Part shown: positions 43,156-54,901 of the stretch, in pieces | How the letters are laid out: every line of letters starts with the position of its first letter | Position numbering within the stretch: position 1 is the stretch's first letter | Origin: Bretschneidera sinensis | Taxonomy: Eukaryota > Streptophyta > Magnoliopsida > Brassicales > Akaniaceae | DNA length: 64,000 bases | NCBI GenBank assembly: GCA_023935145.1 | Contig: CM043700.1 | Coordinates: forward strand, 135,628,828-135,692,827 | Direction of reading: 5' to 3' | Translations under genes and position numbers: made by a program | The notes under the pieces: model-generated | Databases searched by the model: none | The model's input: only the letters and a program-made list of their open reading frames with translations | What the model was told of the DNA's origin: nothing

Positions 43156-44890
43156 ATGGCCGGAGAAGAAGGAAAGGCGACAGGAATCGAGAAATTCGAT
43201 GGCACAGATTTTGGGTATTGGAATAGGCATATCGAGGATTATTTACTATGTGAAGAAATTACATTTGCCTCTGTTAGAGGCAAAGCCATACAGTATGAAA
43301 GAAGACGAATAGAATCTTCTTGATAGACAGGTACTGGGAGTTATTCGATTAACTCTATCAAGATCAGTTGCGCACAATGTTATGAAGGAGAAGACCACCA
43401 TGGATGTGATGGCAGCTTTGTCCAGTATGTATGAAAAACCGTCGGCTAACAACAAAGTGCATCTGATGAAAAATTTGTTCAATTTGAAGATGGCGGAAAG
43501 TACCCCTGTGTCGCAGCATCTGAATGAGTTTAATACAATTGTTAATCAATTGTCCTCTATTGAGATTGATTTTGATGATGAGATCCGTGCTTTAATTGTT
43601 TTGTCTTCTTTGCCAAACAGTTGGGAAGCCATGAGAATGGCGATGAGTAATTCTACAGGGAAGAATAAATTCAAATATGAAGATATTCGGGATTTGATTT
43701 TAAGCGAGGAGGTTCGTAGGAGAGATGCAGGTGAAACCTCGGGTTCTAGTTCCGCTTTAAATCTTGAGACAAGAAGTAGAGCACAAGATAGAAATTCTAA
43801 TCGGAGTAGATCAAAATCCAAAAGAGGAGGTAGGAGTAAATCCATATCTGGACAACAACTGGAATGCTGGAATTATGGCAAGACTGGCCACTTTAAGAAA
43901 AATTGTAGAGAACTGCAGAAGAAAAGGAATGAGAACGATGCTGCAAATACTGTGACAGAAGAACTACAGGATGCCCTATTACTTTCTATTGACAGTCCCA
44001 TTGACTCTTGGGTTTTGGACTCAGGAGCTTCTTTCCATACCACTACACACCAAGAAATCATGGAGCACTATGTGACAGGTGATTTTGGGAAGGTATATTT
44101 GGCTGATGAAGAAGCTTTGGATATTGTGGGTATGGGAAACGTTCGCATTAAATTACCGAATGGGTCTGTGTGGTTGATACAGAAAGTACGACATGTTCCA
44201 AAATTGATGAGGAACTTTATCTCTGTAGAACAGCTTGATGCTGAAGGTTACACGGTGACATTTGGGGCTAGTACTTGGAAGATTACAAAGGGAGCCATAG
44301 TAGTGGCTCGTGGAACAAAAACGGGTACTCTGTACATGACCTCAAGTGTGAGAGATACTATTGCAGTGGTTGATGCAAAATTTGATACAAACCTATGGCA
44401 CCGTAGGCTTGGTCACATGAGCGAAAAAGGGATGAAAGTGATGTTGTCTAAAGGGAAACTGCCAGAGTTAAAATCCTTTGACTTTGATTTGTGTGAGAGC
44501 TGCATTCTTGGGAAACAAAGAAAGATCAGTTTCTTGAAAGGAGACAAAACTCCAAAGTCTGAAAAATTGGAGTTGGTACACACAGATTTGTGGGGAGCTT
44601 CCCCGGTTGCATCTCTTAGAGGTTCGCGGTATTATATCACATTTATTGATGACTCAAGCAGGAAGGTATGGGTTTATTTTCTGAAAAATAAATCTGAGGT
44701 ATTTGAGACCTTTAAGAAATGGAAGGCCATGGTTGAGACTGAAACAGGTTTGAAGGTAAAATGTTTGAGGCCTGATAATGGTGGAGAGTACATAGATGGG
44801 GGTTTAGAGAATTTTGTGCTGCTAATGGGATTAGGATGGAGAAGACTATTCCCGGGACACCACAGTAGAATGGCATGGCTGAGTGCATGA
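43156..44890 (+). pseudogene. copia-2 gag, protease and integrase core
   Basis: The ATG at 43156 opens gag (FDGTDFGYWNRHIEDYL). A frameshift near 43245 and a stop (tag, 43310-43312 region) break it before the long frame from 43382. That frame holds gag (MAESTPVSQHLNEFN), a zinc knuckle CWNYGKTGHFKKNC with Tyr in place of the second Cys, the protease motif WVLDSGASFHTT, GAG-pre-integrase (LWHRRLGHMSEKG) and the integrase core (LVHTDLWGASPV, then RPDNGGEY). A second frameshift near 44815 ends the frame at 44890. Confidence 0.9.
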
Positions 44891-45423
44891 ACAAGACCCT
44901 CAATGAGCGTGCTAGAAGTATAAGGTTGCATGCTGGGTTGCCAAAAACTTTTTGGGCCGATACAGTTAGCACAGCAGCTCACTTGATAAATCGAGGACAG
45001 TCAGTTCCTTTGGATTGTAGGATACCTGAAGAGGTATGGAGTGGAAAGGAGGTAAACCTTTCTTACTTAAAAGTTTTTGGCTGTTTATCTTATGTTCATA
45101 TTAACTCTGATGCTCGCAGTGAACTAGATGCTAAGTCTAGAAAATGTTTCTTTATTAGCTATGGTGATGAAGCTTCTGGTTATCGGTTTTAGGATATTCA
45201 AAATCGAAAAATCATCAGGAGTAGAAATGTGATTTTCAATGAACAGGTTATGTACAAAGACAAGTCAAGTGCAGAATCTGTTGTTACGGGGCCAGAACCA
45301 AAGAAGTCTGAGTTTGTTAACTTGGATGAAATTTCTGAAAGCACAGTGCAGAGTAGGAGTCAAGAAAATGATGAGAATACTAACCCACAGGTAGAACAGT
45401 GTACGCCCATAAGTGTTGTCTGA
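44875..45423 (+). pseudogene. copia-2 integrase C-terminal part
   Basis: It continues the integrase (RARSIRLHAGLPKTFWAD, LKVFGCLSYVHI, SYGDEASGYRF) after the frameshift. A stop lies at 45190-45192 and another at 45421-45423. The linker before the RT (45229-45423) is rich in acidic and polar residues. Confidence 0.85.
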
Positions 45424-45761
45424 AGGTCTTCTATGAACATTAGACCTCCACAGTGGTTCTCACCATCCTTGTTCTATATTTTGTTGACTGACAGTGGTGA
45501 GCCATAATGTTATGATGAAGCTTTGCAGGTTAAAAATTCTAGCAAGTAGGAGTTGGCCATGAAGGATAAGATGGACTCACTGATGACGAATCAGATATGG
45601 AAAATAACTGAATTGCCAGAAGGGAAGAAAGCTTTACATAACAAATGAGTGTACAGAGTAAAAGAAGAGCATGATGGTAGCAAGGGCTACAAGGCCAGAT
45701 TGGTTGTGAAAGAGTTTCAACAGAAAGAGGGTATTGATTACCAGATATTTTCTCTCCAGAT

Positions 45762-46613
45762 GTGAAGCTAACAACAATCAGGCTGGTACTGGGAATTGTG
45801 GCTGCAGAGAACCTACATATTGAGCAGTTAGATGTCAAGACAACATTCCTTCATGGTGATTTGGAGGAGGATATTTATATGCGTCAGCCACAAGGATTTG
45901 TAGTGCAGAGAAAGGAAAATCAGGTTTGCAAACTGAGAAAAAGTTTGTATGGGTTGAAACAAGCTCCAAGACAATGGTACAAGAAGTTTGACAGCTTCAT
46001 GTGTAGCACCAGGTTCACAAGGTGCCAGGCAGACCATTGTTGCTATCTTAAGAGTTTTGACAACTCTTATATCCTATTACTGTTGTATGTGGATGATATG
46101 CTCGTTGCAGGGTCTAACATTGAGGAGATTAATAATCTCAAGAGGCAGTTGCCAAAACAGTTTGCAATGAAGGATTTAGGTTCTGCAAAACAAATCCTAG
46201 GTATGAGAATCATCAGACACAGAGTCAGTAGGACTTTGAAACTTTCACAGACAGAGTATGTGAAGAAGGTTCTCAGTCGATTCAGCATGGATAGTGCTAA
46301 ACCAGTGAGCACACCTTTGGCGAGTCATTTTAGACTATCTAAGGATCAATCACCAAAGACAGAGCAAGAGCAGGACTTCATGAGTAGGGTTCCCTATGCC
46401 TCAGCTTTTGGAAGTCTTATGTATGCCATGGTCTGCACAAGACCGGACATTGCACATGCAGTGGGAGTAGTGAGTAGGTACATGAGTAATCCGGGAAAAC
46501 AACATTGGGAGGCAGTTAAATGGATCCTGAGGTATTTGAAAGGCACTTCAGATACATCTCTGTGCTTCACAAGGGCAGGTTTAAAACTGCAGGTTTTGTG
46601 GATGCAAATTTAG
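45762..46613 (+). pseudogene. copia-2 reverse transcriptase part
   Basis: It contains QLDVKTTFLHGDLEEDIYM, LYGLKQAPRQWY, the catalytic YVDD in LLLYVDDMLVAG (about 46085) and GSLMYAMVCTRPDIAHA. The N-terminal RT portion upstream (about 45545-45760) is split by stops and a frame change. A frameshift near 46590 separates the RNase H. Confidence 0.9.
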
Positions 46614-47047
46614 CTGGTGATGTTGATAGCAGGAAGAGTACTACAGGGATTGTGTATACTCTGGGTGGTACAGCTGTAAGTTGGGCTTTTAAGTTGCAGA
46701 AAACCGTTGCTCTCTCTACTACAGAAGCTGAGTATGTAGCCATAACTGAAGCTGGGAAGAAGATGGTTTGGTTACAGGGTCTCTTGGATGAGCTGGGGAA
46801 GAAGAATGAGAGGGGTACTCTACACAGTGATAGTCAGAGTGTTATTTTTCTTGCTAAGAATCCGGTGTTTCATTCCAGGACGAAGCATATACAGTTGAGA
46901 TATCACTTTATTCGCTCTCTTCTCGACAGTGAACAATTGGTACTGGAGAAGATTCGTGGAACTGAGAATCCAGCAGATATGTTGACTAAGGATGTCACTA
47001 TTGAGAAATTGAAGCTGTGCTCAGCTTCAGTTGGTCTTCAAGCTTGA
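46580..47047 (+). pseudogene. copia-2 RNase H
   Basis: It holds GFVDANLAGDVDSRKSTTG, LSTTEAEYVAITEAGKK and NPVFHSRTKHIQ, and ends at a stop at 47045-47047. This is a typical copia RNase H, in a different frame from the RT before it. Confidence 0.88.
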
Positions 47048-47128
47048 GGACAAGTGAATGAGTTGCGGCGATGGTTGCTTTGTTTGAAGGCATGTGGTGC
47101 TTGATGTTGGTGATTGGACCAGTCTCCA

Positions 47129-47138
47129 AGTGGGAGCT
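47129..47138 (+). other. copia-2 polypurine tract
   Basis: The purine-rich tract aagtgggagc lies directly before the 3' LTR. Confidence 0.8.
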
Positions 47139-47488
47139 TGTTAGGCTATGTGTAGAGCCTGGTGGGCTTTTTTTGTCCAATCTGGTGTTTTCAGCACTGT
47201 TTGGTATCTATTTTATTTTAACCCGAAAATTTAAGAGTTTCATCTTATTCTTTTGTGTAAGTGTGTGAGCCGTTTTTTTGTGAGAATACTATGAGGGTGT
47301 CTAGGGGTGAGACCTTCTTGTATTGTTCTTCAAGACATAGTGAAATCGTTGCAACTCCGTGGACGTAACCCAAGTTTGGGTGAACCACGTAAATCTGTGT
47401 GCTGTGTGTTTGTCTTTGATTTATTTCTATTTTCTTCTCTATATTCGCATCTCAAGATCCGTAAGGATAGGGTAGTTTAACCCTAACA
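47139..47488 (+). repeat. copia-2 3' LTR
   Basis: This 350-bp copy of the 5' LTR is followed by the TSD aagac at 47489-47493. Confidence 0.94.
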
Positions 47489-47493
47489 AAGAC

Positions 47494-48159
47494 TTAGTTA
47501 TTGAGATGCCTGGTAATTAAGCTTGATAAAAATCATATAATATGCTTGTTATATGTAGAAACAAAGCTTCATGTTGCCATGTGCATATTTGACTTTCAAT
47601 GATTGATGGTTAGATAAAATTGGACTCTCTATACTGCTACATACATAATTTTTTGAACAATGATCAGTAAAATTAGTATACTGTATATAAAGCACCAAGG
47701 GGGTGCAACCCCTTTACAAGAGGACTATCTACACTATAATAATTCTATAAACTCACTCATCTTTATGTACAAAATAATTACCTTGAATCAAAACCAAAAG
47801 GTATTAAACCACCCATTTTAAAGAAATGGCCAATTATGGTGGCTATACTTGAAAGGCATGTGCATGTTCTGCATTTAATTACTGTAGGCTGACAGAAACC
47901 CAAATAGCTGATCCTATTATGCCAATCCTCATTTAACTCTACCCTTTGCTTTCAATATTCGAAATGTATGGTTAAATTGTTCTTATAAGGAGAGGAAAAA
48001 AAACAGGCAGAAGAAAACAGGTGATACTTGGTGTTTCTAAGGTTGCATCTGATTGAATCGATGTAATATATTTTCTTTCTCCTTCCTGCAAATGTCAATT
48101 GTCTTTTTGTGATGTGATTTGGTTACTGTTATTTTCCCAAACTATATCTGGTTTCTCAG
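47494..48159. other. Spacer upstream of the PHD gene relic
   Basis: The first 30 bases may continue the LINE relic. The rest is AT-rich and may be intron or lost 5' region of the PHD gene. I see no clear coding sequence. Confidence 0.4.
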
Positions 48160-48672
48160 AGATGATAAAGAAACCATGGAAGGTACTTGTAAACAATTCT
48201 TTTGAGCAAGCCTGTCTTCTTGGGAAAAAATCCCATGCTCTTTTGAATGATTCAAATGATTGTCCACAGTAAAACTGGATAAATGTTGTGCTGCAGCACA
48301 TGTACCAGTCATTAAATGATGATGAAGGTGGTATACAGGGTTTTATTCGAGATGCACTTGTATTTCATCCAGAAATTGATCGTACTGTGATGGTTTGTGT
48401 TTTAACCAAATTTTCATGTGTCCTGGTGATGTCTTGCAGTCATTCCTGTCCTTAACTTGTTTTAATTAATAGTTCTATTCTCTGGTTCTTCTACAGGATT
48501 CTGATGCTTATGATGTAGAGAGGAACAAATGCTCTTCACAAATAGAGCAGATGCCTAATGGAACTCAGCATACAGATAAAGCGCATGCGGGTGTCATTTT
48601 TAATGGACCATTAATTGAATCTAAATGTCGTACTATCACTGAGATGTGTCAGCATGTTTTCTTTAATATCAT

Positions 48673-48850
48673 TGTTAAAGGTTTAAGAGAGGAAGTGAGA
48701 CAATACAAAGAAGAGAATTGTATTGAATGGTGTGATTTACTTACAAGTGAGCTATCCTATTTATAGGAGCCAATAAGAGAGCCAAAGATATACACAACCA
48801 ATGTGGGATTAAACTAACTAAGCAATAACTATGCTATACATAATCTAACA
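48673..48850 (-). mobile_element. Solo LTR of the copia-1 family in a PHD-gene exon
   Basis: This is a 178-bp copy of the copia-1 LTR, with a perfect TSD atcat at 48668-48672 and 48851-48855 and no internal element. Solo LTRs arise when the two LTRs of one insertion recombine. Leaving out the LTR and one TSD copy restores an open frame across the site, so it sits within coding sequence. Its own sequence brings a stop at 48764-48766. Confidence 0.94.
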
Positions 48851-49305
48851 ATCATAATTTTAGAGAAGTTCACCTTACTCTGTAAGCTACTCGTTGAAAA
48901 TTTCCAAAGAGTCAAGGGTGAAAGCCTCCTTCCCTTAAGTATCATAAACTCCAGGATGAAAGAGGGAGTTTATGAACGGTCACCTATGCTTTTGTCAAAT
49001 GATATTCAACAGGTAATTTATATAATCCTTCAATATCATAGTCAGTCGTTATTGTTAATAAGAATTGCTTGTATGCTCTTGCTCAATTTGTTGTTTAGAT
49101 TTTAGAAAGATTATAATGAATATCTGGTTTTGACAAGCATTGTAACGTTGTTGTGTAAAACAATGATCTCTCAAGTTTTTTCGGATTATGTTAGTGTATG
49201 CCATAAATGTGTATTTAGCATCAATGAACTTCTACTGAGAGAGTCATTGATTTTTGAAATATTGCATGTCGTGTCATGATTTTGAAAAATTGCATGTCGT
49301 GTCAT

Positions 49306-49390
49306 GATACGCTCTTGGCCTAGTGGTCACCGAGGCTCCAGGTCCTCCAATATGGAGACTAGGTTCGATCCCCCTCCGTGTATTAAAAAA
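49306..49390 (+). mobile_element. Short tRNA-derived SINE in a PHD-gene intron
   Basis: An A box (tggcctagtgg, 49316-49326) and a B box (ggttcgatccc, 49362-49372) sit 35 bp apart, as in tRNA-derived RNA polymerase III promoters. An A-run (aaaaaa) ends the unit. Flanks atgtcgtgtcat (49294-49305) and atgtcgtggcat (49391-49402) fit a TSD with one mismatch. It does not fold into a full tRNA. Confidence 0.65.
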
Positions 49391-52300
49391 ATGTCGTGGC
49401 ATATTTCCTCTCATGACAGGAAGTAATGCCTTTCATTCTGAAATTTCTTTTCATTATCATTATTCATTGGTATGTTTAAAACATAATAATTATTGATGTC
49501 TATTCTGATTCAGTGCTTCTTATATTTATGCAAGAAGACACTGGAATTAAATATATCCTCACTTTTTTACACAGAAAACTGCAATTGGCTATCATTCGCT
49601 TACAGGGGTTCAAAGAGATTGTAAAGCAACTGTCATGCTTACTTATAAATAATAAAAAAAAAAATAGCAACTGCCATGCTTATACTTTATCTTCGTTTTA
49701 TTTATTTATTTTTATTTTTCATTGTTTTGTTGTTCTTTATCCTTGGCTAATATTCAGCCTTGTGGATTTGTCTTATATTTTGTTGGATTTTAGGCACTTG
49801 GCTAGATTTTTATTGCTTCTGATGAGTTCTAAAACTTCCTATTGAAGTGTTAGTGCTTGTGGTGTGACATCTAGATTATCCAAATAAAGGCAGATTTTTT
49901 GATTGTATGACTATATTCTCCTTTTCTTCCATTTAATGCTTTAAGGTCTTTTACCATTTGCTAATATCTCTGTCTGAATTGGTTCTTACACTTACGGGGG
50001 AGATTTACACTTCTCATACGGCTTCTTACTGTTGGGTGTTTGCTTACAGCAGCAGATAAATGGTTGCTTGGTCTGATGCCTAGAGAGAACAATGCAAAAT
50101 GTTGAGATCTAGAAGTCCATTAAGCCATAGCATCCTCTTCTTCTTCTACTTTTCTCTCTCTACTCTTTTCTTTCCTTCTTCCTTACTGCTCTGGAGTAGG
50201 CTTTTCCTAAACTCAGTTCAGAATCCTGAAAGAGAGAACCTTCAAATTTCTTCAGAACATCCATTTGCTATTATGAGTACACTTATAATAATGAACCTTT
50301 CTTTAGGCTGTCAAATAAATTTTACAATTCGCATATGATTAACAACAATGTCTTTTTGACAGTGACTAACAACCATGTTGAATGCATGTGGGATGATAAA
50401 TATATTTTGTGTTTCTTATTTTATACTTGAAGAAGCTATTATAGATAAATATACAATTGGTTAATTTCTGATGTGACTCGTCAAAAGGAAACTCATAGCA
50501 TTTGTTGATGCTTCAAGGAACATATCCAGTGCTCAATTTATAGCCTTAGAACCTGTTCCATGAAGGAAAATAGCTGTTTGTGACTGTTTATATCTGTTTT
50601 CAGGTGTGGAGAAACCTTCAAGGAATTGGAAATGAGATGATTTCTCTTGCTAAGAGCCTCTCGGACGTATCAAGGACTTCCTACAGTGAACAGGTGAGAA
50701 AATCAACTTAAGGATAAGGCTGTGCACTTTTTTTTTTATTTAAGTAATGCTGTGCCACTTTCAGTTAGAACAATATTAATATTTTTGCTTTAGTTTTTTT
50801 ATAAGAAATATCTTTACTATAGGCTAGAATATGTTCACTCTGTGCATTAGTTTCGGTTTGCCTTCTGCTTCAAATAAAACTTTTTGTTTTACCTGTCAGG
50901 CTGGATGCTCAGTGCCCTGTACACTTGAGGAAGAGAAAGATGAGGTAAATGTTTCTAATTTTTTAGTATAGTATAGCTTGGTTTTGATCATACTGGTATT
51001 AGCAATATGTATAACTGAACCTTCAGATACGAGATAGACGTACATTCTAATGTTAATGTATGCCATAGCTGAGAGTGTATGTATGGGGGGCTTCGGTGAA
51101 AGTGGACCTAGACAAAAGGTTTCAGAGATTCCCACTGCTCTTATAATTTGACTGCTATTACACTGAAGTAGTGCATAAAATTGCTTGGGCTCATTTTGTT
51201 AAAACAAAAGAGTTCACACCCTTAATTTTGGGAAATCATGATTGCATGCGAGCTAAGGTCTTATGAACCTGTTTTCTTCTCACCCCTCCCCCCCCCCCCA
51301 AAAAAAAAAAAAGACAAAAGAAAAAAGATTTTTTTTTTTTTCTGGGGCTCTGTCTAATTTTTGTATCCTTGTATCATGTATTTGATTTTCAGTATTTCTG
51401 TAGGCTTTATGAAGAATGGCGCTTTCACTATGTCATGATCTAATAGTGGTTATGAAACAGTAGTATTCTGAAATCATATGTTGGATGGTTGGATCATACT
51501 TTTCATTTAAGGCATGCATGAGCTCGGTTAATATGTTACTATTTTGGTTTAAGCCTTAAGTTGGCCCTGAAAATATTTTAACTTTGTTCAATGTGGAACA
51601 GTTCTGTACCCGGGAATCTGATTCTCATGCTAAACCGGAGCATCCTGCAGCTGAAGGTGTTTACAGAATTTGCACTTGCAAGCAATGTGGGCAAAAGGCA
51701 GATGGGAGGCATTGTTTAGTATGTGATTCTTGCGAGGAAATGTACCATGTCTCCTGTATTGAGCCGGCTGTCAAGGAGATTCCCCCCAAAAGTTGGTATT
51801 GTGCCAACTGTACTTCCAGTGGAATTGGATCACCTCATGACAATTTTGTAGTGTGTAAGAAATTGAATGCGGCAAGGACCATAATTAATCATGGTGGCGA
51901 TGAAATTAGTCCAACAAATGAAGAGACATTTAATGAATTCGAAGAGAATTCAAACTGTAGTATGGATGATGATGGACTTCAACTATCATCGGAAGGGAGG
52001 AAAAACTCGTGCATATGTAGAATTTGTGGAAGGGATGTAGAGAATGGTGAAAAGTCTAGGATATGTTATCATTCCTTATGCCGGCACAAGTATTACCATG
52101 TGCGGTGCCTGACAACAAAGCAGTTAAAATCATATGGTCCCCATTGGTACTGTCCTTCTTGTCTATGTAGAGCTTGCCTCACTGATGAAAATGATGGTCT
52201 GATTGTTTTATGTGATGGTTGTGATGATGCTTACCACATTTATTGCATGACACCGCCACGCACTACAATTCCAAGAGGGAAGTGGTTTTGCAGAAAATGC

Positions 52301-52525
52301 AGCTTTGGGATCAAACGAATACCCAGAGCAAAAGTAAAATATGAGAAGCTTGAAAATAAATAGGAACAGAAGGGTGGAGAGGGTGAAAGGGCATATGAAA
52401 AATTTGGAAGTGAATTGAGTGAGAAAGACAAAGAGGAGTCAGGTAAAGGTAGAGGAGGAATGGACATGCTTCTAAATGCAGTCAATTACGAAGAGAAGAT
52501 GGGTGCCAATCAGATGAAGGATTAA

Positions 52526-54901
52526 AAATAACTATGGTTTTTGACAGGAATTATTTTGGTTTTGTAATGTGTATCTGCTGATGCCTGGAAATATTTTTTT
52601 GACGCAATTCTTTTGGTCTGAACTAATGTTTTTGAAGGTTGTAAAATGTTAGACTTTGCTGACTTATGGATAGATAACTCAAGCCATGACATGATTCAGG
52701 AGGCTGTACATTTCTATTTGGCAGTTCCAGGTACACGACATGTTTGGTTTCCTCCTTTCGAGTCGGGATGAGGGAACCATTAGATTAGTTTGGTGAAAAT
52801 GATCCTGTTAATGGTAAGGATTTGCTACTGCCCAGTTTGTACTATTTAGGTACATAGTTTTAAAGGGGGTTATCAGAAGTTCATGTTTCTCAGTTTGTAA
52901 AATGAGGAAAACTGTGACTGAACAACCTGTTGTTTGTTTGAAATGAAACTGAAGGATATCTTTCTTTTCTTATACTTGCTGCATTTATTTTCCAGATGAC
53001 TGCATACTGCTTTGCCAAAGAATGCCCTTTGTCATGATTTACTTCACCGCCAAAGAATGCTCTGTCATGATTTACTTTACTGTATTTGTCGATCAAGTTA
53101 TTCCAGTTTCTGAAACCACTGTTATTGAAGCTTAGGTTTCACGGATAGAATGTAATTAGCCCAAGGAGTTTAGTAAATTGATCATAATTTGGACTGCGCA
53201 TGACAAAAAAATTTATAATTTTGGTGGTAAAATCTATTTTTTTTATGGCCAAACTTATATTTTAGTGGCAAATTTGTTTATTTTTGTTTTTACTATAAAA
53301 ATATAAATTTATCATTAAAAAATATTTTTATCATAAAATTTATAAATAAAGTAAATTATTTTTTTTTTAACCGAAAGCGTCATAGAGGTATATAGATTAA
53401 AGTGATCAAACCTTGGGTTTGGGGTGGGTTTACATCAAAATGTAGGTTTGGTATAGTCGGCCCGGCATTCAGGTCTCCATTTTTGGTCCAAGCTCGACCT
53501 TAAAAGCTTAAGTTAAGCAAGTTCATCTATCGGGCCTGATTTTTTCATTTTCCTTTTATCAGAGTTGATCTAAAAAATAATTTTTATGTAAAAAGAATAA
53601 GAAAAAAATAAATATTTTTTGTTCTATTAATTTTTCAAAACAAAAAAAGAAATATTATTCATAAAAAGAAATAACGATGCAAAAAATACAAAATCACTCA
53701 TAAAAGTCAAATAAATATATTAAATTAATAATATACAATATATATAAAACAAAATATATGCGGATTAGCTCAGACCGATCAAATTTATTTTTGTTAATTT
53801 TTAAGCCCAACTTGTTTTTAAAATCGGGTCTAACTTTTTATCAAAGTCCGATTTATTAGTCAATTTTTCTTATTGCTCGTAAAAGAATACGGACAGAGCC
53901 AAACAGACTCCATCTTTGCTATACAGATTTGGTTCCATTAGGTCTTTACTCTTTACCTCAATTTGATAGTTCAAAAGGAGATTGCCTTAAATTTGGTGCT
54001 GCATATATTCCTTGCCAGAATTAGGTATCACAGGGACCATCATTTCCAAAAGGATGCAGCTTGAAATAAATTTCTAGTTTTCTACAGTGTTGAGATATCA
54101 CATACTGTATATATACGTGATAATACAATAAAATTACTTTAATTGAATTGAAATTCTACCGCCAACTATAGACGAATTCTTCTTTCCTGATCTTGGAGTA
54201 TACCCCTTTAGAAAATAATACCTAGAAACCATTTTGAAAGAGTAATACAAAATATTATATATGGAAGATTATGATTCGATAATCTCTTTCGTTTATATTC
54301 ATCGACAAACTCACTGTTTTATTAATATTTAATTACAACTTTAAGAAAATTAAAGTTGCTAAACGCTCATTACCTCACAATCTCAAAACCTCAATACACT
54401 CAAATCTCTCGACCTAACTCCAATCACCTATTTTGATTACTCCGATCAACAATTAATGAAAATCATTATTTTCCTCGTCGCAATGTCAAATAATTTTTTT
54501 TTAAATATCATAACGATAATTTATCAATTTAATTTCTATAAATATCACCCAATTATTAATCTATTGATCAAGTGTTACAGTTTGGAAGTTTCTCTAATAT
54601 TACATTTCACTACCCCAAATTCATAATTTTATAAATTTGTGCTTACTTGTATCTTGCTTTTCTTGTCTTTCCATGTGAGGACATGCCATAATAATGGTAA
54701 CATCACCATCCAGAAATAAGAGAGTGAAGAAAATTAAAAAAATGTAATGATAATTTATGGTTAGTCCACTAATATATTTTTCCGTGGGCCTTAATTTGAG
54801 GATGTACGTTTAGTTTCAACGGTTGGAATATCATTATTGTTTAAGTCAGGATTCCCATTTATTTAAACTTACCGTATTAAGTTTGCACCAAGCTTAAATT
54901 A
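52526..54901. other. Intergenic region
   Basis: The left part is probably the 3' untranslated region of the PHD gene. From about 53160 the sequence is AT-rich. A stretch at 53410-53890 carries degenerate phrases such as gtcggcccggcattcaggtc that look like old repeat. No gene is visible. Confidence 0.5.

Larger units (their letters stand above)
42768..47488 (+). mobile_element. Ty1/copia LTR retrotransposon (copia-2)
   Basis: LTRs at 42768-43118 (351 bp) and 47139-47488 (350 bp) begin TGTTAGGC and end CCCTAACA. The perfect TSD aagac lies at 42763-42767 and 47489-47493. A primer site, then gag, protease, integrase, RT and RNase H, then a purine tract lie between them. The family resembles SIRE-unrelated, Tork-like copia with the gag MAGEEGKATGIEKFDG. 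Frameshifts and stops inactivate it. Confidence 0.95.
48160..52525 (+). pseudogene. EHD3-like PHD-finger gene, 5'-incomplete, disabled
   Basis: Exons by GT-AG rules and shared frame are about 48160-48392, 48497-49012 (interrupted by an LTR), 50604-50693, 50900-50944 and 51602-52525. The last exon has three PHD-type zinc fingers: CKQCGQKADGRHCLVCDSC (about 51680), CRICGRDVENGEKSRICYH (about 52015) and CRACLTDENDGLIVLCDGC (about 52170). Such proteins read histone tails in the nucleus, and rice EHD3 promotes flowering. Damage: a TAA in the first visible exon after NDSNDCPQ (about 48279), a solo LTR in the second, and a TAG at 52361-52363. After that TAG the same frame stays open for 53 codons (EQKGGEGERAYEKF, MDMLLNAVNYEEK). 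The 5' end is not in evidence. The family call rests on the finger order and on the tail. Confidence 0.8.

Noticed and set aside
43382..44890. Host gene with a 502-residue product
   Set aside because: It is the gag, protease and integrase part of copia-2, bounded by frameshifts within the element.
49316..49372. Functional tRNA gene
   Set aside because: A and B boxes exist, but no acceptor stem or cloverleaf can be formed, and an A-run and TSD-like flanks suggest a SINE.
53410..53890. Named repeat family in the intergenic region
   Set aside because: Only vague phrases recur and no edges or TSD can be placed.
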